This document shows positions 1-7,644 of a DNA stretch of 64,000 bases, piece after piece. The notes below the pieces were generated by a model. It saw nothing but the letters and a program-made list of their open reading frames with translations, ran no database searches and was not told the DNA's origin. Numbering within the stretch: the first letter of the stretch is position 1; every line of letters starts with the position of its first letter. Both the position numbers and the translations under genes were made by a program. Source of the stretch: Butyrivibrio sp. NC2002 (GTDB taxonomy: Bacteria; Bacillota; Clostridia; Lachnospirales; Lachnospiraceae); the NCBI RefSeq assembly GCF_000702265.1, contig NZ_JNKZ01000007.1, forward strand, positions 62,001 to 126,000, given 5' to 3'.

Positions 1-318
1 ATGCAGCTGCAGAAAAATAATAACAACTACAAAAATGTATTTGTAAGTGACTATATGTACTATATCAAGTTTGAGGCTAATGCTTCTCCGAGATTAAACA
101 AGATATCGAGAGAGATACTCTTTACCTTCTGTACTTTCTCTAAAGAGGTAAGGGACAAGCTGGCTGATAATCCTCAGTATGGAGAACTCATTAAAAAGCA
201 TGCTGCACATACCGCTGGACTTGCAAGGCCGCTTACGAATATCATTAAAAAGCTTCAGAAGGAAGACATTCCCGTACCTGAAGTTTTGAAGACTCAATAT
301 GAGTACTACCAGAAATAA
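1..318 (+). CDS. Unknown protein, possibly C-terminal part of a longer gene
   Basis: I do not recognise this protein. The frame is open from the first base, so the ATG at position 1 may be an internal Met and the gene may begin before the window. The visible 105 residues are mostly polar and helical, with a basic C-terminal half (KKHAAHTAG, NIIKKLQKE). There is no signal peptide or membrane segment. It ends 24 bases before the next small gene, which has its own ribosome binding site, so the two are probably cotranscribed and share the terminator near 580. Confidence 0.55.
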   Translation: MQLQKNNNNYKNVFVSDYMYYIKFEANASPRLNKISREILFTFCTFSKEVRDKLADNPQYGELIKKHAAHTAGLARPLTNIIKKLQKEDIPVPEVLKTQYEYYQK

Positions 319-342
319 GTTAAATTAAGGAAGTGAAGAAAT

Positions 343-519
343 ATGCAGATGCATTGTGATGATTGTGTTTACTATGAGTATGATGAAGATGATGAGGCAT
401 ACTATTGCAGCGTAAACATGGACGAAGACGATTACGCGAGACTCATGCAGAGAAACTCAAAAGAGTGTCCATATTACAGAAATGACAATGAATATGAAGT
501 AGTAAAACATCAGATGTAA
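343..519 (+). CDS. Small acidic Cys-containing protein, DUF6472-like (58 aa)
   Basis: Short gene starting at an ATG preceded by AAGGAAGTGAAG. The product is 58 residues, very acidic and Tyr-rich, with four cysteines arranged as CDDC near residues 5-8 (HCDDCVYYEYD), then YYCSVN and ECPYY. This pattern of cysteines among acidic and aromatic residues resembles the small DUF6472 proteins of Lachnospiraceae, which I recall from memory. Metal binding by the cysteines is plausible but not shown. It is the last gene before a bidirectional terminator shared with mscL. Function unknown. Confidence 0.7.
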   Translation: MQMHCDDCVYYEYDEDDEAYYCSVNMDEDDYARLMQRNSKECPYYRNDNEYEVVKHQM

Positions 520-525
520 AAAAAT

Positions 526-581
526 ACTCCCGGGCAGATGAAAGCATTTCAACAAGCTTTTAATCCTGACCGGGAGTTTTT
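526..581. terminator. Bidirectional intrinsic terminator between DUF6472-like gene and mscL
   Basis: ACTCCCGG (526-533) pairs with CCGGGAGT (570-577), with an inner AAAGC/GCTTT helix (541-545/556-560). A T run follows on the plus strand and a run of A's precedes the stem, giving a T run on the minus strand. It lies between two converging genes. Confidence 0.8.
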
Positions 582-594
582 CTTATAATTTTAT

Positions 595-1080
595 TCATTT
601 TAAATCTGATGTACAGCAAGGGCACTTTGTAGCTTCGATATTGATCTCGCTCTTGCAGTGAGGGCAGATCTTGGTTGTGGGTGCTGCTTCTTCCTGTTCT
701 TTTTTCATCTTGTCGCTAAGCTTGTTAAGGGACTTAACGATGAAGAAGATAACAAGAGCCATGAGAAGGAAATTGATGATAGCTGTGATGAACACGCCAT
801 AATTAAGAGTAGCTGCGCCTGCTTCCTGAGCCTGTGCAAGTGTGGGATAGCTTGATCCGTCAAGAGTTATGAACCAGTTTGAAAAATCAATTCCACCTGT
901 GATAAGACTGATGATCGGCATGATGATATCATCAACAAGAGAGCTGATGATCGACTGAAAAGCACCGCCTATGATAACGCCGACTGCCAGATCCATTACA
1001 TTTCCGCGCATGATAAATTCACGGAATTCATTTGCAAAACCTTTGCCTTTTTCTGCTGCTTTTTTTGTATCTACTACCAT
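595..1080 (-). CDS. mscL: Large-conductance mechanosensitive channel MscL with C-terminal zinc ribbon
   Basis: MscL opens under membrane tension to release solutes during hypo-osmotic shock. Start chosen at the ATG ending at 1080 because GGAGGAG sits just upstream of it; a longer frame to 1116 would place that site inside the gene. The 161-residue product has the N-terminal amphipathic helix (FREFIMRGNVMDLAVGVIIG), TM1 with the family pattern GNVxDLAVGVIIGxAF, a periplasmic loop, TM2 (FITAIINFLLMALVIFFIVK) and a cytoplasmic tail. The tail ends in a CPHC-x10-CPCC zinc-ribbon-like motif, an extension absent from classical E. coli MscL. Single gene converging on the upstream pair. Confidence 0.92.
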   Translation of the reverse strand: MVVDTKKAAEKGKGFANEFREFIMRGNVMDLAVGVIIGGAFQSIISSLVDDIIMPIISLITGGIDFSNWFITLDGSSYPTLAQAQEAGAATLNYGVFITAIINFLLMALVIFFIVKSLNKLSDKMKKEQEEAAPTTKICPHCKSEINIEATKCPCCTSDLK

Positions 1081-1172
1081 AACCTTACTCCTCCGTTTGA
1101 AAAAAAACGTTGCCAAAACTACTTGAAATTATATCATAATTTCGTTATTATTTATACATTGTTAATAATTTT

Positions 1173-1243
1173 GCAGGATTAGTACATCGGTAGTATATCA
1201 GCTTCCCAAGCTGAGGAGGCGGGTTCGATTCCCGTATCCTGCT
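1173..1243 (+). tRNA. tRNA-Gly (anticodon CCC)
   Basis: Cloverleaf read by eye: acceptor GCAGGAT pairs with ATCCTGC, anticodon stem TCAGC/GCTGA encloses loop TTCCCAA giving anticodon CCC, and the T arm is GCGGG-TTCGATT-CCCGT. CCA is not encoded; T-rich sequence follows. Reads GGG codons. Confidence 0.93.
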
Positions 1244-1257
1244 TTCTTTTATAACTT

Positions 1258-1372
1258 CTTGCGGGCAAAAGCGGAAATCGCCCGCAAGAATCCTGCTTTG
1301 CAGGACACGCCCCTCGCTTCGCGAGGACCTAGTCCAGTACGATTATTGTTTTTCTGATGAAAAACAATAATC
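1258..1372. repeat. Stack of perfect hairpins in the gap after tRNA-Gly
   Basis: The 365-base gap 1244-1608 has no convincing gene. It holds four consecutive inverted repeats: CTTGCGGGC/GCCCGCAAG (1258-1288), TCCTGC-TTT-GCAGGA (1291-1305), CCTCGC-TTC-GCGAGG (about 1312-1326) and a 14-bp palindrome GATTATTGTTTTTC/GAAAAACAATAATC (1341-1372). The first may end the tRNA transcript. Similar hairpin stacks occur at 13709-13780 and 60297-60483. Confidence 0.7.
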
Positions 1373-1491
1373 TATGCCTTTTTAGCTATGATTTGTTTGT
1401 AAGCTTTTGACATAATCTTGTTAGAGCCTTAATTCTTCTAAAAAATAGCTTGAAAAATGGTAATAAAAATACTATATTAAATTCATAAGTT

Positions 1492-1528
1492 GGGAGGACA
1501 TCTATTGGGTGACCTCTCATTTTTTTTC
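1492..1528 (+). terminator. Possible terminator or leader hairpin upstream of GGDEF-EAL gene
   Basis: GGGAGG and CCTCTC can pair (one G-T) around a 15-base loop, followed by a run of T's. A second small hairpin (CATAGG/CCTATG, about 1538-1554) follows. This sits 80 bases before the next gene and could be a leader terminator. No known riboswitch was recognised. Confidence 0.4.
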
Positions 1529-1608
1529 TTTTTTTCATAGGAAATGCCTATGGAACTTATTTTTGTATATAAAAGACTTTTTTATTATGCTAAATCATTG
1601 AGGATACT

Positions 1609-3525
1609 ATGGAATTTGCTTATCAATTTGATGTGGCCGGAATACTGGTTATTCTTACAAGTTTAGTATGTGCTTGGGTGCGCCCCAAACTACTTGATAA
1701 TTTCACAATCAATTTAAAACTTCTGATTGTGCTGTCAATTGCTTATGTTCTTACAGATGGCTCAACCAGTATCCTTTTGCAACTTAAAGATCCGCGCCTT
1801 TACTATTTTACATATGGACTTCTTATACTTTACTTTGCGGTATTGTTTTTGTTTCCTTTCAGAGCAACCATGTATTTCTATGAATTGTGTGGTGAAAAGC
1901 CCAACGAGATCTTGCTCAGAGGCACATTATTTGTGATGCTTTCACTTGCCGTCTTTGGCAACATTTTCTTTAACTTTTTCTTTTCACTCGATAGGGAGAC
2001 CTTTAGTTATTATCCGGGAGTAGGCGCCTTTACTACTTTTGTATACTATTTTTTGTGTGCGATATTAGTCGGCGTATGTGCAATGAAACACAGAAGATAT
2101 CTGGGGCAGATACGTCTTCGACTTTTGATCACTATACTTTTCATAACGGTATTTACGATCATTTATCAGAACCTGATTCCGCAACAGAGTATAACGGGTC
2201 TTATTATTTCACTTAGCGTAGCCATGACTATTGTTGTATTTTGCTTTATTGACGTAACGGTCGATGAGCTTACCGGAATAAACAATAAGGTTGGTTTTAC
2301 GAGAGCCTGCGATGAGATCATGCATAACAGCGACGTGTCCGGATATAGTATGATAAAGATCCAGATCTATCACATGCAGGAGCTTAACGAGAGAACAGGA
2401 ATGGAAAACGGTGACAGGCTACTTATGCTCCTTGCTGATACTATCAGAAAAAGCTGTGCAATGACTAAATCCAAATCGGTATATGGAAGGATAGGCGGAG
2501 ATACATTCGGTATATTTACAAGGGACGAGATAGAGATAAATGCATTGTCCGAAGCTTTATCCGGAGATCATATTCAAAATCCCATTACGGGGCTTGATTA
2601 TGCGGTTTCTTTTTATGCAGGAATTTACAGATTGGAAGATAAGGAGATGGATATCGAGAGCATGCTTGATCATGCAAGCTATGCTTTAAAGTGGGTATCC
2701 GGCAACTTCAAGACCAATGTTGCTTTCTATGATGATGATATCAGACAAGAGGATGAGCACAGAAAAGCTGTAGAGCGGAAGGTCAGAAGTGCGATAATAG
2801 ATAAGGAATTTAAAGTTTATCTTCAGCCTGTTTACGACACAATGACAAGAGAAAGAGTAAGTGCGGAAGCTCTTGTTAGATGGATCGATAAAAAGAACCA
2901 GATGATAAATCCGGGAGATTTTATCCCGATCCTTGAAAAGAACGGATTTGTAACAGAGCTTGACCTGTATATTCTTGAAGAAGTCTGCATGATGCTCAGC
3001 GAATGGAAGGGACGCGGCTTTAAGATAGTGCCTGTATCTGTTAATTTCTCAAGAGTGGATGTGAACCACCCCGGACTGGTTGATGAGATAACCGAAATAG
3101 TCGACAGATACGGACTTGATCATAGCCTTATCAAGATAGAGCTTACAGAGAGCGCTTTCAATGGCGACATGGAAAGCATAATCAAAGTGCTCAATCACCT
3201 TCACGAAAAAGGCTTTATCATCATGATGGACGATTTTGGAAGCGGATACTCTAACCTTAATATGTTCAAGGACATGCCGGTTGATGTTGTTAAGATTGAT
3301 ATGTATTTTCTTAGAAACATTGAAAACAATGAAAAGGGCATGATAGTTCTTGAATCTGTTGTACAAATGGCAAAACGCCTCGGGCTAGCAATTGTAGTCG
3401 AAGGCGTTGAAACTCAGAAACAGTACGATTACATCAGAAAACTTCGCTGCGAGATGATACAGGGCTTCTACTTTGCAAAGCCCATGCCCTCAGACGTATT
3501 TCCTGACCAGATAACCGCTGGGTGA
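1609..3525 (+). CDS. Membrane c-di-GMP protein: degenerate GGDEF plus intact EAL phosphodiesterase
   Basis: Probably hydrolyses cyclic di-GMP to pGpG. Residues 1 to about 215 form around seven membrane helices. A GGDEF domain follows (DELTGINNKVGF), but its signature reads GGDTF (residues 296-300), so cyclase activity is doubtful and the domain may be regulatory. The EAL domain (about 395-630) keeps the key residues: E420 in EALVRW, the Asn of SVNFS, ELTES, DDFGSGYSN, the Lys of VVKID, VVEGVET and QGFYFAKPM, so phosphodiesterase activity is expected. Stands alone between a structured gap and the convergent tmcAL. Gene order suggests no specific partner; flagellin lies 4 kb away and c-di-GMP commonly controls motility. 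Confidence 0.9.
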   Translation: MEFAYQFDVAGILVILTSLVCAWVRPKLLDNFTINLKLLIVLSIAYVLTDGSTSILLQLKDPRLYYFTYGLLILYFAVLFLFPFRATMYFYELCGEKPNEILLRGTLFVMLSLAVFGNIFFNFFFSLDRETFSYYPGVGAFTTFVYYFLCAILVGVCAMKHRRYLGQIRLRLLITILFITVFTIIYQNLIPQQSITGLIISLSVAMTIVVFCFIDVTVDELTGINNKVGFTRACDEIMHNSDVSGYSMIKIQIYHMQELNERTGMENGDRLLMLLADTIRKSCAMTKSKSVYGRIGGDTFGIFTRDEIEINALSEALSGDHIQNPITGLDYAVSFYAGIYRLEDKEMDIESMLDHASYALKWVSGNFKTNVAFYDDDIRQEDEHRKAVERKVRSAIIDKEFKVYLQPVYDTMTRERVSAEALVRWIDKKNQMINPGDFIPILEKNGFVTELDLYILEEVCMMLSEWKGRGFKIVPVSVNFSRVDVNHPGLVDEITEIVDRYGLDHSLIKIELTESAFNGDMESIIKVLNHLHEKGFIIMMDDFGSGYSNLNMFKDMPVDVVKIDMYFLRNIENNEKGMIVLESVVQMAKRLGLAIVVEGVETQKQYDYIRKLRCEMIQGFYFAKPMPSDVFPDQITAG

Positions 3526-3539
3526 TGTAAGGAGTTTTA

Positions 3540-4826
3540 CTAAATAACAATGATCTGCGATCTGTATTCGCTTATTGTAGTATCGCCGCGAACCATATTG
3601 TAAATTTCAGAAGCAGATATTGTTTCTTTAAGCAGTGATAGCTCGTTATCGTCAAGAATCTTATATGCATCTGCAAGCTTGGAGATTATGGGAATGGTTG
3701 AATTTTCCTGTATTTTCTTTAGCATAGCGGATGCATTTTTGTTAAGGCCTAATATTCTTCCGTATCCGGTAAAAGAGTTATCTTTAGTATATCTATCAGA
3801 GCTTTCCTTAGTGATTCCCAGCAATATGTGAAGAAGTGCCCTTGATATGCGGCTGTAGGTAAGGTCTTTTGTCTTTAACTTCATTGTAAAATCGCTTATC
3901 GATTCAAAGCTGTTTATGTTATTTATTATTTTATCCGACAGATCTTCTGATACGTCGGCATATTTATTAAATCCTTCGCTTTTTTCCAGAAGGAGCCTGT
4001 AGTGAAGAAGAGATGAAAAGTCATCCAAAGTAGTTATTTTCTCATTGTAATAAAGTGGGAGCGTGCTCCCGGGGACAACCTTTTGCAATAATTTATCGGC
4101 ATCTTCTTTTGCCGGAATATGACTGTTTACAGATCCTTTTTCTATGATATTTCTTATAGCGGTAGCAGAAGAGAAGGCATTTTCCTCATCTGAAATATTA
4201 AGGCTGTCGTATCCTTCGCCAACTCTTTTTGTGGTAACAGGTACAATAGAGCTGTTTTTCCATTTAAGAGCCTTTAAATACTCGATTGCAAGGACGTTGT
4301 TAGGAGATGAGAGAATATCGGATATGTAATCTTTTTTATCATCAATATTTTTTGCAGACAAAGCATCAGCATTTAAAGTCTCTGAAACAGCTATTGCTCT
4401 GGCAGAAGCATAGCTTAGCCCTTCCTTTAAATGCTTTTTTATCGAGAACTTAAAATCATCGGGCTCAGATAATAAAACGTCTGCGATCATGGAAATACTT
4501 TCAACGTCTCCTGATTCAGAGCCAAAGCCCAGATAGTCGATGCAGCCAAAATCATCAAGGATAGAAACAGCTCCCTTTGCGAAAAACTCTGCGCTCTGCG
4601 AACTGTAATAAATCGGAAGCTCCAGAACAAGATCTGCTCCTTCCATAAGTGCCATGTGAGCACGTACGTCTTTTCTTAGTATGGCGGGGCAGCCGCGCTG
4701 AACATAGTCGCCGCTCATAATTACAACGACATAGTCAGCTCCTGTTTCTTTTTTTAATTTGTCTATAAGGTATTTGTGCCCCTTGTGAAAAGGGTTGTAC
4801 TCTGCAACTATTCCTAATGTTTTCAT
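3540..4826 (-). CDS. tmcAL: tRNA(Met) cytidine acetate ligase TmcAL (YlbM family)
   Basis: TmcAL uses ATP and acetate to form N4-acetylcytidine at the wobble position (C34) of elongator tRNA-Met. The 428-residue protein has the nucleotidyltransferase-like HxGH motif in IVAEYNPFHKGHKYLI (residues 6-21), followed by the family-typical VVVIMSGDYVQRG and GADLVLELP and YSSQSAEFFAKGAV stretches. Length matches the family (about 400). It is transcribed divergently from ackA; both enzymes act on acetate, acetyl-phosphate or acetyl-adenylate chemistry, which may be coincidence or shared logic. Starts at ATG 4826, with no close strong Shine-Dalgarno. Confidence 0.92.
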   Translation of the reverse strand: MKTLGIVAEYNPFHKGHKYLIDKLKKETGADYVVVIMSGDYVQRGCPAILRKDVRAHMALMEGADLVLELPIYYSSQSAEFFAKGAVSILDDFGCIDYLGFGSESGDVESISMIADVLLSEPDDFKFSIKKHLKEGLSYASARAIAVSETLNADALSAKNIDDKKDYISDILSSPNNVLAIEYLKALKWKNSSIVPVTTKRVGEGYDSLNISDEENAFSSATAIRNIIEKGSVNSHIPAKEDADKLLQKVVPGSTLPLYYNEKITTLDDFSSLLHYRLLLEKSEGFNKYADVSEDLSDKIINNINSFESISDFTMKLKTKDLTYSRISRALLHILLGITKESSDRYTKDNSFTGYGRILGLNKNASAMLKKIQENSTIPIISKLADAYKILDDNELSLLKETISASEIYNMVRGDTTISEYRSQIIVI

Positions 4827-4944
4827 AAAATTATGGAAATTCCTTTGTTTATTTTGGGCTGCTGTTTTATACTAATTATAGTGTGCCAAAATATTAAAGC
4901 AAGGGTACATTAAGTACATAATTAGGTATATGGAGGTCTTTTAC

Positions 4945-6138
4945 ATGAAAATACTCGTTATTAACTGCGGTAGTTCTTCACTTAAGTTCCAGCTTATCGA
5001 TTCAGTAAGTGAAGAGGTTATCGGAAAGGGACTTTGCGAGAGAATAGGAATTGACGGAAGGATAAGCTTTACACCTGAAGGAAAGGATAAGATCACCAAG
5101 GATACTGCTATCCCTGATCATAACAAGGCAATCGAGCTTGTTATCGAAGCACTTACAGATCCTGAAAACGGCGTTATCAAGGGACTTGATGAGATAGACG
5201 CAGTTGGACATCGTATTGTTCATGGCGGAGAGAAGTTTACAAAGTCTGTAATTATAGATGATGAAGTTATTAAGGCGATTGAAGAGGTATCAGATCTGGC
5301 ACCTCTCCACAATCCTGCTAACCTTATTGGTATCAGAGCATGTCAGAAGGCTATGAGTGGTGTTCCCATGGTTGCAGTTTTTGATACTGCATTCCATCAG
5401 ACTATGCCCAGTGAAGCATTCCTCTACGGAATACCTTACTCATTCTATGAAAAATACAAGATCCGCAGATACGGTTTCCACGGCACAAGCCATTCTTATG
5501 TAAGCAAGCGTGCCGCTGAGATGCTTTCTAAGGATTACAGCGATCTTAAAACTATAGTATGCCACCTTGGTAACGGCGCATCCGTTTCAGCTGTAAAGAA
5601 CGGCAAGTGCGTCGATACTTCAATGGGTCTTACTCCCCTTGAAGGCCTTATCATGGGTACAAGAAGTGGTGATATCGATCCTTCAGTAGTTGAGTTCATT
5701 ATGAAAAAAGAGGGCATTGATGCTTCTGAAGCTGTTAATATCCTCAACAAAAAGTCAGGTGTCCTTGGACTTTCAGGTGATGTTTCATCTGATTTCAGAG
5801 ATCTCGAGGATGGCTACAACAAAGGTAACGAAGGCTGCATAAGAGCTATCAATACTTTCTGCTATAGAGTTTCAAAATATATCGGCGCTTATGCTGCAGC
5901 AATGAATGGTGTTGACTGCATCTGCTTTACAGCAGGTGTTGGCGAAAACGGTCCTCTTGTAAGAAATATCATCTGCGAGCGACTTTCATACCTTGGTGTA
6001 GAAATAGACAAGGAAGCAAACGAAGTTCACGGCAAAGAGAAGGTTGTTTCAACTCCTTCTTCTAAGGTAAAGGTTCTTGTTGTTCCTACAAACGAAGAAC
6101 TTGCTATTGCCAGAGATACAGCTGCACTTTGCAAATAA
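4945..6138 (+). CDS. ackA: Acetate kinase
   Basis: Interconverts acetyl-phosphate + ADP and acetate + ATP, the main ATP-yielding step of acetate fermentation. Start set at 4945 because GGAGGT lies 8-13 bases before it; the ATG at 4930 precedes that site. The 397-residue product begins MKILVINCGSSSLKFQL, the ASKHA phosphate-binding motif, and carries the family patterns GHRIVHGG, FDTAFHQTMP, YGFHGTSH, HLGNGASV, MGLTPLEGLIMGTRSGD and FTAGVGENG. Full length for the family. The usual partner pta is not adjacent. A strong terminator follows, so it appears to be monocistronic. Confidence 0.97.
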   Translation: MKILVINCGSSSLKFQLIDSVSEEVIGKGLCERIGIDGRISFTPEGKDKITKDTAIPDHNKAIELVIEALTDPENGVIKGLDEIDAVGHRIVHGGEKFTKSVIIDDEVIKAIEEVSDLAPLHNPANLIGIRACQKAMSGVPMVAVFDTAFHQTMPSEAFLYGIPYSFYEKYKIRRYGFHGTSHSYVSKRAAEMLSKDYSDLKTIVCHLGNGASVSAVKNGKCVDTSMGLTPLEGLIMGTRSGDIDPSVVEFIMKKEGIDASEAVNILNKKSGVLGLSGDVSSDFRDLEDGYNKGNEGCIRAINTFCYRVSKYIGAYAAAMNGVDCICFTAGVGENGPLVRNIICERLSYLGVEIDKEANEVHGKEKVVSTPSSKVKVLVVPTNEELAIARDTAALCK

Positions 6139-6181
6139 ACTGCCGGACGTGCAATTGATCAAAAAAATAATAAACTACGAA

Positions 6182-6213
6182 AGAAGGCTTTTGAATCTGA
6201 AAGCCTTCTTTTT
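6182..6213 (+). terminator. Intrinsic terminator after ackA
   Basis: AGAAGGCTTT (6182-6191) pairs perfectly with AAAGCCTTCT (6200-6209), eight-base loop, followed by T's. Confidence 0.9.
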
Positions 6214-6331
6214 GTGCCATATTTTAAAAAGGTAATAATTACTGAACTTAAAGCAAAAATTTGAAAGACTTAAGATTCTATATATGTAAGTATTTAAGAG
6301 GATTTTTAATCACATTCAGGAGGGAAATTTA

Positions 6332-7486
6332 GTGAGTGCATTTGATAGCAAAACATACAGAAATGTATTTAAAGAGATTGGTAAGACTGATAAAGAGATT
6401 GAAGATAAGATAAAAAAGGCAGTAGATGTTTTTTTCTATGATGAGCAAGAGAGAATATATCATGAAGCCGGTGATGATATGGGATATCTTACCGACACAG
6501 GCAACAACGATGCCAGAACAGAGGGTATGTCTTATGGAATGATGATGTGCGTTCAGCTTGACATGAAGGAAGAGTTTGACAGGATCTGGAAGTGGTCCAA
6601 AACATACATGTTCATGGATGAGGGCGAAAACGAGGGCTATTTTGCATGGTCCTGTCAGACAGACGGAACAAAAAATGCCATGGGTCCTGCGCCTGACGGT
6701 GAGGAGTTTTATGCAATGGCTCTTTTCTTTGCATCTCACAGATGGGGTGATGGAGAAGGTATATTTGAATATAGCAAAGAGGCGAGAAGTATCCTAAGCG
6801 CTTGTATTCACAAGGGTGAAAATGGAAGAGCAGGATGCCCTATGTGGAACAGAGACAACAAGCAGATTCTTTTTGTTCCAGGAAGTCCGCATACAGATCC
6901 TTCTTATCATTTACCTCATTTCTATGAGCTCTTTGCATTATGGGCAAATGATGAGGATAAGGAATTCTTCAAAGAGGCAGCTTCTGTGAGCAGGAAATTC
7001 CTTGTAACAGCCTGCCATAAGGAGACAGGACTTAATCCTGAATATGCAAATTTTGACGGAAGCCCTATGGACAAGCAACTTCCCTGGGGACAATTTGGAG
7101 ATTTCTTCAGTGATGCCTACAGAACCTATGCAAACATAGGCCTTGATGCTGAATGGTTTGGAATAGATGAGGGACAGATCCGGATTCCGATTCGTATGAT
7201 GAAGTTTTTCGGTACAGATCTTGAAGCTGTAAGATGCGCTTACAAGGTTGACGGAACTCCTCTTGAAAAGCCGGTTCTTCATCCGCTTGGACTTCTTTCG
7301 ACAATAGCTCAGAGTGCGCTTTCTGTTCCATATAGTGATGAAGAAAACAGCGATTTTGCTATGGCTTCAAAATGGGTTAACTGGTTCTGGAATCAGCCTC
7401 TTAGACGCGGAGTCAGAAGATACTACGATAACTGCCTGTATATATTTGCGCTCCTTGCTCTGTCAGGCAACTACAGAATCTGGTAA
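6332..7486 (+). CDS. Reducing-end xylose-releasing exo-oligoxylanase, GH8 (Rex)
   Basis: Releases xylose from the reducing end of xylo-oligosaccharides; cytoplasmic, since there is no signal peptide. Start is a GTG at 6332 with AGGAGG at 6318-6323. The 384-residue protein aligns by eye along its whole length with Bacillus halodurans Rex: GDDMGYLTDTGNNDARTEG, MSYGMMMCVQLD, YFAWSCQTDGTKNAMGPAPD, FFASHRWGDG, GCPMWNRDNK, DPSYHLPHFYELFALWA and the C-terminal RRYYDNCLYIFALLALSG. E64 (RTEGMSYG) corresponds to the general acid and D261 (FFSDAYR) to the proposed base. Points to intracellular xylo-oligosaccharide use after import. Monocistronic, closed by a strong terminator. Confidence 0.93.
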   Translation: MSAFDSKTYRNVFKEIGKTDKEIEDKIKKAVDVFFYDEQERIYHEAGDDMGYLTDTGNNDARTEGMSYGMMMCVQLDMKEEFDRIWKWSKTYMFMDEGENEGYFAWSCQTDGTKNAMGPAPDGEEFYAMALFFASHRWGDGEGIFEYSKEARSILSACIHKGENGRAGCPMWNRDNKQILFVPGSPHTDPSYHLPHFYELFALWANDEDKEFFKEAASVSRKFLVTACHKETGLNPEYANFDGSPMDKQLPWGQFGDFFSDAYRTYANIGLDAEWFGIDEGQIRIPIRMMKFFGTDLEAVRCAYKVDGTPLEKPVLHPLGLLSTIAQSALSVPYSDEENSDFAMASKWVNWFWNQPLRRGVRRYYDNCLYIFALLALSGNYRIW

Positions 7487-7495
7487 ATTTTCATT

Positions 7496-7567
7496 ATATA
7501 AAAATCCCACTTACTTAAAGGATCTTGGTTTAGTTACATGACCTCAAAGTATGTGGGATTTTTATAT
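7496..7567 (+). terminator. Long-stem terminator after GH8 gene
   Basis: A 21-bp stem with one mismatch: 7496-7516 (ATATAAAAATCCCAC...) with 7547-7567 (...GTGGGATTTTTATAT). The arm TATGTGGGATTT recurs in the terminator at 48620-48666. Confidence 0.85.
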
Positions 7568-7593
7568 AAATTTTATAGTAGATATTCCGATAT
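7567..7593 (+). promoter_or_regulatory. Sigma-D (sigma-28) type promoter for flagellin
   Basis: TAAA (7567-7570), a 15-base spacer, then TCCGATAT (7586-7593). This matches the Gram-positive flagellar sigma-D pattern TAAA-N15-GCCGATAT at all but one base and lies about 50 bases before the flagellin start. Its -35 begins on the last base of the upstream terminator stem. Confidence 0.85.
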
Positions 7594-7644
7594 ATTAGAT
7601 AGCAAAGTTATTGGGTTATCAAGTAATCGGAAGGATTCGATTAA

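Noticed and set aside
1236..1299. Direct repeat ATCCTGCTTT at the 3' end of tRNA-Gly (1236-1245) and again at 1290-1299, as a possible phage or island attachment site
   Set aside because: The copies are only about 45 bases apart, with no integrase or element between; the second copy is half of a small palindrome. Chance or repeat origin is more likely.
1380..1608. c-di-GMP riboswitch upstream of the GGDEF-EAL gene
   Set aside because: The conserved GEMM core sequences are not present; only simple hairpins are visible.
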